A stretch of DNA of 11,514 nt from JAMWZF01 sp041628615 (GTDB taxonomy: Bacteria; Pseudomonadota; Alphaproteobacteria; Rhodobacterales; Rhodobacteraceae): contig JBFKOW010000118.1 in NCBI GenBank assembly GCA_041628615.1, positions 1 through 11,514 on the forward strand, written 5' to 3'. The position numbers and the translations under genes are program-made. How positions within the stretch are numbered: position 1 is the stretch's first letter; the number at the start of each line of letters is the position of its first letter. Of the stretch, positions 1 through 6,147 are shown one piece after another. Under the pieces are notes generated by a model that was not told the DNA's origin, did no database searches, and saw nothing but the letters and a program-made list of their open reading frames with translations.

Positions 1-759
1 CGGCAGCACCTGCACCCGCGCCGGAACGCCCAGCGCCCCGGCCGCGATCGCCGCGATCTCGCGCAGGGTCCGGGTCGGCGGCGTCGGCACGTGCCACGCC
101 TGCCCGTAGGCATCGTCGGGCGCCTCCAGCAGCGACACGATCGCACGGGCGACATCGGCGACGTGGACCACGTCGTGCGGCTGGTCGGCCGAGATCAGCA
201 CCTGCGCCGGCTTGCCCGCCGCGAGACGGCCCATCAGCGGTGTGCCGAGGATCGACTTGGCGACCCCGGGACCGAAGAAATCCGGCGCCCGGACCGCCGC
301 GGTCCGCACCCGGCCGGCGTCCTGCGCGCGCTGCCAGAGCCGGGTGATCGCGCTGCGCACCGCGGGTTTCACGCCGTAATCCGCCGCCGGCATGTCCTCG
401 GTCAGCGGCCGGTCCTGCGGGCCGTAGAGGTAGAGGTTGTCGGCGAACACGAGCCGCGCGCCCGCCCGGTCGCAGGCGTCGAGCGTCGCGGCCATCGCCC
501 GGGGCCAGCCGTCGCGCCAGACCTTGCCCGCGTAGGGCAGGCCGATGGCGAGAACCGCGGTCTCGCAGCCGTCGATGGCATCGAACAGCGCCCCGGCATC
601 CGTCGCGTCCGCCCTCGCGAACACCGCGCCGTCCGGCAGTTCCGGCGGCGCATGGCGCTGGATGACGCGGACCGGGTGGCCGTCGGCGACCAGTCGACCG
701 GTGACCTGCTGCCCGATCGGGCCATGGCCGATGACCGGGACGAAGGGCCTGCGGGTCAT
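1..759 (-). CDS. SDR/NAD(P)-dependent epimerase-like protein (3' end outside window)
   Basis: Atypical short-chain dehydrogenase/epimerase-like protein; 253 codons are visible and the C-terminus lies beyond base 1. With the start at 759 the N-terminus carries a nucleotide-binding glycine motif GHGPIG at residues 11-16 after a short beta strand. Later come LVFADNLYLYG (103-113) and PDFFGPG (159-165), both typical of NAD-dependent epimerase/dehydratase proteins used for sugar or lactone chemistry. The usual catalytic YxxxK is not clear: the nearest match is YGVK (128-131), one residue too short. The substrate is therefore unknown. An in-frame ATG at 775-777 would add six residues (MAAAGG) and lie 4 bases after the upstream UbiK-like gene; neither start has a convincing ribosome site, so the start is uncertain. 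The gene is probably co-transcribed with the UbiK-like gene. Confidence 0.82.
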   Translation of the reverse strand, partial: MTRRPFVPVIGHGPIGQQVTGRLVADGHPVRVIQRHAPPELPDGAVFARADATDAGALFDAIDGCETAVLAIGLPYAGKVWRDGWPRAMAATLDACDRAGARLVFADNLYLYGPQDRPLTEDMPAADYGVKPAVRSAITRLWQRAQDAGRVRTAAVRAPDFFGPGVAKSILGTPLMGRLAAGKPAQVLISADQPHDVVHVADVARAIVSLLEAPDDAYGQAWHVPTPPTRTLREIAAIAAGALGVPARVQVLP

Positions 760-781
760 GCCGCCCGCCGCCGCCATGTCC

Positions 782-1027
782 CTAGGATTTCGCCGCCTCG
801 AGCGCCGCGATCCGCGCCTTCAGCGCCTCGTTCTCCTCGCGGGCCTTCTGGGCCATGGCGCGGACCGCCTCGAACTCCTCGCGGGTGACGAGGTCGCGGT
901 CGGCGAGGAACCGGTCGAACAGCGACTTCATCGCCGTCTCGGCCTCGTCCCGCGCGCCCTGCGCGACGCCCATCGCGTTGGTCATCAGTTGCGACAGGTC
1001 GTCGAAGATCTTGTTTCGGGTCTGCAT
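782..1027 (-). CDS. ubiK: UbiK-family (BMFP/YqiC, DUF526) ubiquinone biosynthesis accessory factor
   Basis: An 81-aa protein, the usual size for the UbiK/BMFP family. It opens with MQTRNKIFDDLSQLM, the family's N-terminal amphipathic helix, which binds membrane in characterised members. It then has the conserved FDRFLADRDLVTREEFE block (37-53) and a C-terminal coiled coil (about 54-78: AQKAREENEALKARIAALE) that forms the trimer. In Escherichia coli UbiK assists the ubiquinone-making Ubi complex; the same role is inferred here. A clean ribosome site GGAGG lies 6 bases before the ATG, so the start is firm. The gene is divergent from lgt across 95 bases and is followed 4 or 22 bases later by the SDR-like gene. 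Confidence 0.88.
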   Translation of the reverse strand: MQTRNKIFDDLSQLMTNAMGVAQGARDEAETAMKSLFDRFLADRDLVTREEFEAVRAMAQKAREENEALKARIAALEAAKS

Positions 1028-1122
1028 GGTCGGCCTCCGGTGACGGTTGCCCCCTATATGGTCCCCGCCCGGCCCCGTCTCAACCGTTGACAGTGCCGCA
1101 GCGCCCGCGCAGGACAGGACCC
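1028..1122. promoter_or_regulatory. Divergent promoter region between ubiK and lgt
   Basis: A 95-base gap between divergent starts must hold both promoters. On the minus strand, TTGAGA (1083-1078) and CATATA (1060-1055) are 17 bases apart, a plausible sigma-70 promoter for ubiK though the -10 is imperfect. On the plus strand the same AT-rich spot reads CTATAT (1054-1059), which resembles the alphaproteobacterial -10 consensus, but no good -35 sits 17 bases before it. AGGACAGGA just ahead of 1123 serves as the lgt ribosome site. Transcription starts have not been measured. Confidence 0.4.
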
Positions 1123-2031
1123 ATGCAGGCCGCCATCCCGTTCCCCGATTTCCTTCGCCCCGAGGTCTTCACGATCAGCCTTTTCGGCATGGACTTCGCG
1201 CTGCGCTGGTATGCGCTGGCCTATATCGTGGGCATCCTGATCGGCTGGCGGATCTGCGTCGCGGCGGTGCGCCGGCCCGGGCTCTGGCCGAAGGGACGGG
1301 CGCCGCTGACCGCCGCGCAGGTCGAGGACCTCGTCACTTGGATCGTGATCGGGGTGATCGTCGGCGGCCGGCTGGGCTTCGTGCTGTTCTACAAGCCGCT
1401 CGACTACCTCGCCGACCCGCTCGCCATCCTGCGTATCTGGGAAGGCGGGATGTCGTTCCACGGCGGCTTTCTCGGCGTCGTTGCGGCGGTTCTGGGGGTG
1501 GCGCGGAAATACGGCGCGCCGCTGGGATCGGTGGCCGACATGCTGGCGCTGGCGACACCGCCGGCGCTGCTTCTCGGCCGGGTCGCGAACTTCATCAACG
1601 CCGAGCTCTGGGGCCGGCCCACCGACCTGCCCTGGGGGGTGATCTTTCCCGGCGCGGCGGCGCAGGACTGCCCCGGCATCGCCGCCGGGTTCTGCGCCCG
1701 GCATCCGTCGCAACTCTACGAGGCGGCGCTGGAGGGACTGGTGCTCGGCGGGCTCCTGCTCTGGCTCGCGTTCCGGCGCGGCGGGCTGGCCCGGCGCTGG
1801 CTCGTCACCGGGCTGTTCTTCGCCGGCTACGGCGCGGCGCGGATCTTCGTCGAGCTGTTCCGGCAGGCCGACGCGCAGTTCGTCAGCGCCGGCAACCCCG
1901 CCGGCCACGTGATCCGGCTGGGCGAGGCCGGGCTGAGCATGGGACAGGTCCTGTCGCTGCCGATGCTGCTGGTCGGGCTTGGGCTCGTCGCCTGGGCCTG
2001 GCGCGGGGACGGCGCGCGGCGGGCGGCATGA
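1123..2031 (+). CDS. lgt: Prolipoprotein diacylglyceryl transferase
   Basis: Integral inner-membrane enzyme that moves a diacylglyceryl group from phosphatidylglycerol to the lipobox cysteine of prolipoproteins, the first step of lipoprotein maturation. The 302-aa protein has several hydrophobic membrane segments (for example about 29-49, 73-91, 201-219 and 274-293). Family landmarks are visible: HGG (113-115), the signature GRVANFINAELWGRPT (152-167), HPSQLYEA (194-201), and GYGAARIFVELFRQAD (235-250), whose arginine at 240 matches the essential C-terminal arginine region of E. coli Lgt. The ATG at 1123 is chosen because AGGACAGGA precedes it and Lgt proteins begin about here (AIPFPDF); a TTG 36 bases upstream would add an unlikely basic stretch. 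First gene of a three-gene operon; its TGA overlaps the next ATG. Confidence 0.96.
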   Translation: MQAAIPFPDFLRPEVFTISLFGMDFALRWYALAYIVGILIGWRICVAAVRRPGLWPKGRAPLTAAQVEDLVTWIVIGVIVGGRLGFVLFYKPLDYLADPLAILRIWEGGMSFHGGFLGVVAAVLGVARKYGAPLGSVADMLALATPPALLLGRVANFINAELWGRPTDLPWGVIFPGAAAQDCPGIAAGFCARHPSQLYEAALEGLVLGGLLLWLAFRRGGLARRWLVTGLFFAGYGAARIFVELFRQADAQFVSAGNPAGHVIRLGEAGLSMGQVLSLPMLLVGLGLVAWAWRGDGARRAA

Positions 2032-3086
2032 CCGCGCTGGCCGACCGCCTGAAGGCGCAGATCGCCGCCGCCGGGCCGATCAGCGTCGCCGACTACATGG
2101 CCACCTGCCTGTGGCACCCGCAACACGGCTATTACGCCACCCGCGACCCGCTGGGCCGGACGGGCGATTTCGTCACCGCCCCCGAGGTGTCGCAGATGTT
2201 CGGCGAATTGCTGGGCCTCTGTCTCGCCGCCTGCTGGCACGCGCAGGGCGCGCCCGAGCGGATCGCGCTGGCCGAACTCGGCCCCGGCCGCGGCACCCTG
2301 ATGGCCGATCTGCTGCGCGCCGCCGGGTCGGTGCCGGGCTTTGCCGCGGCGGCCGAAATCCACCTGGTCGAACGCTCGCCGGTGCTGCGCGCGGCGCAGG
2401 CCGAACGGGTGCCCGGCGCGGCCTGGCACGACAGCGTCGAGACCCTGCCGGACCTGCCGCTCTACCTCGTCGCGAACGAGTTCTTCGACGCCCTGCCGGT
2501 GCGCCAGTTCATCCGCGACGGCGCCGGCTGGCGCGAACGGCTGGTCGGGCTGCGGCAGGGGGCGCTGACCTTCGGCCTGTCCGACCTGTTGCCGCCCGAA
2601 GCGGTGCCCGGCCGCCGGGACGACACCGCCGCGGGCGACATGGTCGAGACCTGCCCCGCCGCGGCGCCGATCGCCGCCGAGATCGGCGGCCGCATCGCCC
2701 GGCACGGCGGCGCGGCGCTGATCGTGGACTACGGCGACCGGCGGCCCGTGGGCGACACCTTCCAGGCGGTGCAGGGCCACTGCAAGGTCGATCCGCTCGC
2801 CGCGCCGGGCGCCGCGGACCTGACCGCCCACGTGGACTTCGCCGCGCTGGCCGAAGCCGCCGCGCCCGCCGTCGCCGCCCCGCTGACCCCGCAGGGCGCG
2901 TTCCTCGAACGGCTGGGGATCACCGCGCGGGCGCGGGCGCTGGCCACCCGGCTGTCGGGCGCGGCGCTGGAACATCATGTCGCCGCCCACCGCCGCTTGA
3001 CCCATCCCGACGAGATGGGTCACCTGTTCAAGGTGCTGGGCCTGACGCCGCCCGGCGCGCCGCATCCGCCGGGAACGGAGGCATGA
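2028..3086 (+). CDS. Class I SAM-dependent methyltransferase, NDUFAF7/MidA (DUF185) family
   Basis: A 352-aa protein, full length for the family. Conserved blocks in order: HGYYATRDPLGRTGDF (33-48) running into VTAPEVSQMFGE (49-60), the SAM-binding loop ELGPGRGTL (83-91), NEFFDALPVRQF (150-161), and IVDYG followed by the QAVQGHC region in the second half. The mitochondrial relative NDUFAF7/MidA methylates an arginine of the complex I subunit NDUFS2 and is needed for complex I assembly. Bacterial members are less studied, so an arginine methyltransferase acting on NuoD or another protein is inference. The ATG overlaps the lgt stop as ATGA and its own stop overlaps the pgeF start in the same way, which implies translational coupling. 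It has no membrane segment and should be cytoplasmic. Confidence 0.9.
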   Translation: MTALADRLKAQIAAAGPISVADYMATCLWHPQHGYYATRDPLGRTGDFVTAPEVSQMFGELLGLCLAACWHAQGAPERIALAELGPGRGTLMADLLRAAGSVPGFAAAAEIHLVERSPVLRAAQAERVPGAAWHDSVETLPDLPLYLVANEFFDALPVRQFIRDGAGWRERLVGLRQGALTFGLSDLLPPEAVPGRRDDTAAGDMVETCPAAAPIAAEIGGRIARHGGAALIVDYGDRRPVGDTFQAVQGHCKVDPLAAPGAADLTAHVDFAALAEAAAPAVAAPLTPQGAFLERLGITARARALATRLSGAALEHHVAAHRRLTHPDEMGHLFKVLGLTPPGAPHPPGTEA

Positions 3087-3838
3087 CGCTCGACATCATC
3101 ACCTCGGACCTGCTGAGCCCGCTGCGCCACGGTTTCTTCGGCCGGGCCGGCGGCGCGTCGTCCGGGGTGTTCGCCGGGCTGAACTGCGGCACCGGGTCGT
3201 CCGACCAGCACGAGGCGGTGCGGATCAACCGGGCGCGGGTGGCCGAGGCGCTGGAGGTGCCCGGCGACCGGCTGACCGGGGTGCACCAGGTCCATTCGGC
3301 GCGGGCGCTCGCGGTGGACGGCACATCCGGTCCCAGGCCCGAGGCCGATGCGCTGGTCACCGCGACGCCGGGCGTGGCGCTGACCGTGCTGACCGCCGAT
3401 TGCCAGCCGGTGCTGTTCGCCGACCACGAGGCCGGGGTGATCGGCGCCGCCCATGCCGGCTGGCGCGGGGCGCTGGACGGGATTCTCGAGGCCACCCTCG
3501 ACGCGATGGAGGGACTGGGCGCCCGCCGCGACCGGACCGTCGCGGTGATCGGCCCGTCGATCAGCCAGCGCGCCTACGAGGTGGGCCCCGAGTTCCTCGG
3601 GCGGTTCGTGGACGCCGATCCCGGCTATGCCCGATTCTTCGCCGGCGGCGACGGTGACCGGGTGCAGTTCGACCTGCCCGGATTCGGCCTGCACCGGCTG
3701 CGCGCGGCGGGGGTGCGCGCGGCGCTCTGGACCCGGCACTGCACCTATTCCGATCCCGACCGGTTCTATTCCTACCGCCGCAGCGTCCACCGCAAGGAAG
3801 CCGATTACGGCCGGCTGATCTCGGCGATCCGGCTCTGA
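3083..3838 (+). CDS. pgeF: Peptidoglycan editing factor PgeF (polyphenol oxidase/laccase-fold, YfiH family)
   Basis: A 251-aa cytoplasmic protein of the COG1496/YfiH family. In E. coli this family removes wrongly incorporated L-Ser from UDP-MurNAc precursors; members were earlier described as multicopper polyphenol oxidases or purine nucleoside enzymes. The three metal-site residues are present in their usual contexts: His71 in GVHQVHS, Cys107 in TADCQPV and His124 in AAHAGWRG. Other hallmarks are HGFFGRAGGASSGVFAGLN (16-34), IGPSIS (about 155-160) and the C-terminal FYSYRR with a terminal DYGRLISAI. The ATG at 3083 overlaps the previous stop (ATGA) and a GGAGG lies immediately before it. Last gene of the lgt operon; its neighbour lgt also acts in envelope building. 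Confidence 0.95.
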   Translation: MTLDIITSDLLSPLRHGFFGRAGGASSGVFAGLNCGTGSSDQHEAVRINRARVAEALEVPGDRLTGVHQVHSARALAVDGTSGPRPEADALVTATPGVALTVLTADCQPVLFADHEAGVIGAAHAGWRGALDGILEATLDAMEGLGARRDRTVAVIGPSISQRAYEVGPEFLGRFVDADPGYARFFAGGDGDRVQFDLPGFGLHRLRAAGVRAALWTRHCTYSDPDRFYSYRRSVHRKEADYGRLISAIRL

Positions 3839-3847
3839 CCGAACCGG

Positions 3848-3862
3848 TTGCCGCAAGGGCAA
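3848..3862 (+). terminator. Weak hairpin after pgeF
   Basis: TTGCC (3848-3852) and GGCAA (3858-3862) form a 5-bp stem with a 5-base loop, ten bases past the pgeF stop, followed by only two T residues. It may help end the lgt operon but is weak as an intrinsic terminator. Confidence 0.28.
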
Positions 3863-4128
3863 TTCTGGCGGAGCCGTGCCCGCGCCGCCGCATTTTGGCC
3901 GCGACAATCCCCGCCCCGCGGTCCGGATTGTTTCCGGAGTGCTGCAAAACGGCCGAAAACACGGGCGGACGGCAGCGGGGCGGAATTGTGGCGGAGTTGC
4001 CTCAATTGCCCGACAGGTTTTCGAAGAATTTTCGCCGTCGGCCCAACTGACGCCGCTTTGGCGGGCCAGAGTGACCGTGACGGGCCGCAGCGGCCCCGCA
4101 ACGGAACATGGAAAAGGTGGGCAGCAAG
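3863..4128 (+). other. Non-coding stretch before the small basic gene
   Basis: About 265 bases without a recognisable gene; open frames here lack family resemblance, start signals and normal composition. The stretch is less GC-rich in places than its neighbours. It contains an imperfect direct repeat, AATTCTGGCGGAG (3861-3873) and AATTGTGGCGGAG (3984-3996), 12 of 13 bases identical. It also contains TTTTCG twice, 11 bases apart (4018-4023 and 4029-4034), one helical turn. The promoter of the small downstream gene should lie here, but no convincing -35/-10 pair was found. Confidence 0.4.
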
Positions 4129-4284
4129 ATGGCGATCAAGACACGCTGGATGGACGCGATCAAGCAGGAAGCGGCCACGCTCGGCGCGGCGATGCCGTGG
4201 GAACGCGGCAAGCGGCGGCAGGAGATGATCGCCCGTCGGCGCATGGTGCGTCCGGCGCGGCCGCTGACGCCGCTCTTCGCCTGA
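4129..4284 (+). CDS. Small basic conserved-type protein, function unknown
   Basis: A 51-aa frame starting MAIKTRWMDAIKQEA and rich in Arg and Lys, with the central block PWERGKRRQEMIARRR. The sequence resembles short 'KTRWM...PW.RG.RR' proteins I recall from Rhodobacteraceae genomes, but I cannot verify that here, and no function is known to me. Support for coding: AAGGTGG lies 8 bases before the ATG, third positions are GC-rich, and a strong hairpin follows 43 bases after the stop. An in-frame ATG at 4108 would add seven residues (MEKVGSK) but would turn the ribosome site into coding sequence, so 4129 is preferred. The protein has no signal peptide or membrane segment; its charge suggests contact with nucleic acid or ribosomes, which is speculation. 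Confidence 0.6.
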   Translation: MAIKTRWMDAIKQEAATLGAAMPWERGKRRQEMIARRRMVRPARPLTPLFA

Positions 4285-4289
4285 TCGGA

Positions 4290-4307
4290 CCGCGGGCCGG
4301 ACGGCCC
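4290..4307 (+). repeat. GC-rich hairpin GCGGGCC/GGCCCGC
   Basis: Perfect 7-bp arms with a 4-base loop lie within 25 bases of the small gene's stop. No T-run follows. It may form a tandem structure with the stronger hairpin about 20 bases downstream. Confidence 0.4.
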
Positions 4308-4327
4308 GCCGCCGCATGACACTCCCG

Positions 4328-4350
4328 ACGGGGCGCCTTGGGCGCCCCGT
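4328..4350 (+). terminator. Perfect 10-bp hairpin, probable terminator of the small gene
   Basis: ACGGGGCGCC (4328-4337), loop TTG, GGCGCCCCGT (4341-4350): a perfect, very GC-rich stem, followed by GGCGTTTCC with just three T residues. It sits between two same-strand genes and so probably separates the 51-aa gene from the Hint gene. It also argues against any Hint-protein start upstream of it (for example the in-frame ATG at 4316). Confidence 0.55.
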
Positions 4351-4609
4351 GGCGTTTCCGGAACCGGCCGAACGAAACCGGCCGGAGGCAGCCCGAACGA
4401 CTCATGGGCCGACTCGAATGTGGCAAACTCGTCCACGTCACGTGAACAATCGCTCCGACCGCCGGCGGATTGGTCCGCATCCTGCCCCGGACATCCCCGC
4501 GGATTTGACAGATCGCGGCCCGCACCGCCACCTTCGGCACAGACTCAGGTCAGCTCGGATGTTGTCGGTGGGGGCCGGCAGACGATGTGACGAACCGCAA
4601 GGTGACGCC
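4351..4609 (+). promoter_or_regulatory. Leader/promoter region of the Hint-domain gene
   Basis: No gene is seen in this 259-base stretch. It holds two copies of AACCGGCCG 14 bases apart (4362-4370, 4376-4384), an 8-bp palindrome TCACGTGA (4438-4445) that could be an operator, and a perfect -35 hexamer TTGACA at 4505-4510. No good -10 follows at the right distance, so the promoter call is weak. AAGGTG lies 5 bases before the ATG at 4610 and sets the start. Confidence 0.35.
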
Positions 4610-5419
4610 ATGTCAATGATCCCCCGCGAACAGGTCACCCGGCCTGTGACGACGCTCCCGGGCCTCCGTGTCCATCCCGCCTCCTCGGCAAGTCCCGACG
4701 GGCGACCTCAGCGCGCCAAGCCTCTCATGCGCAAATACGAGGTCGCCCATCTGGAACCCAACGGCGACATCGGCGAGATGCGCCGGATCGCCCCGGCCAC
4801 CGCCGCCTTCGAGAACGCCTTCGGCGTGCTGGCCCGCGGCACCATCGTCGCCACCGAACTGGGGCCGGTCGCCGTCGAGGACCTGCTGCCCGGGGACCGG
4901 GTCAAGACGGTCGAGGACGGCTACCAGACCCTTCTGTGGCGCGGCGCGATCACCGTCGTGCCGGACGCCGCCGGCCAGCGCCGCGAAATGGGCCGCCTCT
5001 CGCGGTTCTCGGCCGACGCCCTCGGCATCGCCCGTCCGATGCCCGACCTGGTTCTCGGGCCGTGCGCCCGCCTCTACAACCGGAGCCGGGCGGCCCAGGC
5101 GATCGCCCGGGGGGACGGGGCCTTCGTGCCGGGGCGCGACTATCTCGACGGGATCAACGTGATCGAACTGACCCCGCCCAGCCCGGTGCAGGTGTTCCAG
5201 CTCGGCTTCCGCGACCAGCAACGGATCCTCGCCAACGGCGTCGAGATCGAAAGCCACCATCCCGGCACGCTGCACGAACTGGGCCTGCGGGGCGATGTCC
5301 TGCGGCTCTACCTGTCGCTGTTCCCGCATGTCAGCCACTTCGCCGACTTCGGACCGATGCGGCATCCGCGGCTGCGGCTCAGCGATCTCGAACTCTGGCA
5401 GAGCGCGGCAGGGGCCTGA
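4610..5419 (+). CDS. Hint (hedgehog/intein)-domain protein, apparently degenerate
   Basis: A 269-aa protein with an unstructured, Pro/Arg-rich N-terminus (1-40). A Hint-type domain begins about residue 68: ARGTIVATELGPVAVEDLLPGDRVKTVEDG (75-104), then LLWRGAITVVP, DLVLGPCARLY (146-156) and FQLGFRDQQRILANGVEIESHHPG (196-219). This order matches bacterial Hint_2-type proteins, common and of unknown role in Rhodobacteraceae. The nucleophilic Cys/Ser normally just before the GT(L/I)I(A/V)T strand is absent (Ala75-Arg76 here), the usual SPxHR motif reads GPCAR, and the late DRHE-like motif reads RDQQ, so autoproteolysis is unlikely. No signal peptide or metal-binding repeats are seen. The start at 4610 has AAGGTG upstream; ATG 4616 is two codons further in. 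The gene converges with the Lrp-type gene 6 bases away. Confidence 0.8.
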   Translation: MSMIPREQVTRPVTTLPGLRVHPASSASPDGRPQRAKPLMRKYEVAHLEPNGDIGEMRRIAPATAAFENAFGVLARGTIVATELGPVAVEDLLPGDRVKTVEDGYQTLLWRGAITVVPDAAGQRREMGRLSRFSADALGIARPMPDLVLGPCARLYNRSRAAQAIARGDGAFVPGRDYLDGINVIELTPPSPVQVFQLGFRDQQRILANGVEIESHHPGTLHELGLRGDVLRLYLSLFPHVSHFADFGPMRHPRLRLSDLELWQSAAGA

Positions 5420-5425
5420 CCGGCG

Positions 5426-5926
5426 TCAGGCCTTGCGGGCCAGCCGGCTCTCGAGCACGTCGAAGGGCACGCCGGGCTCGTCCTTGGCGCCGCGGATCAC
5501 CAGCGAGGTTTTGACGCTGGCCACGTTCTCGGCGGCGGTCAGCTGCTCGGTCAGGAAGCTCTGGAAGGTGCGCAGGTCGGGGGCGACGCATTTCAGGATG
5601 AAATCCACCTCCCCGTTCAGCATGTGACACTCGCGGACCAGCGGCCAGGCGCGGCAGCGGTCCTCGAACTTCACGAGGTCGGCCTCGGCCTGGCTGACAA
5701 GTCCGACCATCGCGAAGACCTGGACCTCGAAGCCCAGCTCGCGGGCGTCGACCTTGGCGTGGTAGCCCTGGATCAGGCCGGTCTCCTCGAGGGTGCGGAC
5801 CCGGCGCAGGCAGGGCGGGGCCGAGATGCCGACGCGGCGCGCCAGCTCGACATTGGTCATCCGCCCGTCGGCCTGCAGCTCGGCCAGAATCATGCGGTCG
5901 ATCTCGTCCAGGCGCTGTCCCGGCAT
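5426..5926 (-). CDS. Lrp/AsnC-family transcriptional regulator
   Basis: A 166-aa DNA-binding regulator of standard family length. The N-terminal winged helix begins LDEIDRMILAELQADGRMTNVELARRVG, with the recognition helix near SAPPCLRRVRTLEE (35-48), followed by GLIQGYHAKVD. The C-terminal RAM/ligand-binding half (about 65-150) has VRECHMLNGEVDFILKC, the usual turn between effector-binding strands. Family members form dimers or octamers and often sense amino acids; the effector here is unknown. GGGGAA lies 8 bases before the ATG. The gene is divergent from trxB, an arrangement that suggests it may control trxB as well as itself, but this is inference from position. Confidence 0.93.
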   Translation of the reverse strand: MPGQRLDEIDRMILAELQADGRMTNVELARRVGISAPPCLRRVRTLEETGLIQGYHAKVDARELGFEVQVFAMVGLVSQAEADLVKFEDRCRAWPLVRECHMLNGEVDFILKCVAPDLRTFQSFLTEQLTAAENVASVKTSLVIRGAKDEPGVPFDVLESRLARKA

Positions 5927-6147
5927 CTTTGGTTCCCCGTGCTTCCCTGTCTGAACCCGTGGCGCGGGTTTTGCGAACACTACGCTGACGGCCCGCCGGG
6001 CGCAACAATGTTTCGCGGTTGCGCAAGATCGTTTCGCATCCCGCCCGGCCCGGGGGGTCGGCCCCGCGCGCCAATGCGCCCCTTTCGGCCCCGCGCCGCC
6101 TTGCCTATATCTTGGCGTCACCGAAACGCTGCACCGGGGGCACCGCC
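5927..6147. promoter_or_regulatory. Shared control region between lrp-type gene and trxB
   Basis: This 221-base divergent gap holds GTTTCGC twice in the same orientation, 21 bases apart (6010-6016, 6031-6037), with an 8-bp palindrome TTGCGCAA (6019-6026) between them; TTGCGAA recurs at 5971-5977. Spacing of two helical turns is what an Lrp-like oligomer would favour. CTATAT (6105-6110) fits the alphaproteobacterial -10 for trxB, leaving a leader of about 30 bases; the matching -35 (CTTTCG, 6082-6087) is weak. GGGGG lies 7 bases before the trxB ATG. No protein-DNA data support the operator call. Confidence 0.4.

Noticed and set aside
91..888. 265-codon plus-strand frame at the left edge
   Set aside because: Arg-rich shadow of the SDR-like and UbiK-like genes on the opposite strand, with no motif of its own.
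1827..3065. 412-codon minus-strand frame opposite the methyltransferase
   Set aside because: Low-complexity Gly/Arg/Gln composition and no motifs; it mirrors the recognised methyltransferase and the end of lgt.
3876..4319. 147-codon plus-strand frame across the spacer and the small basic gene
   Set aside because: It overlaps the better supported 51-aa gene in another frame, has no ribosome site and no recognisable domain.
4316..4609. N-terminal extension of the Hint protein from the ATG at 4316
   Set aside because: It would place the perfect hairpin at 4328-4350 inside the gene and adds Arg/Pro-rich sequence without homology; the ATG at 4610 has AAGGTG at proper distance.
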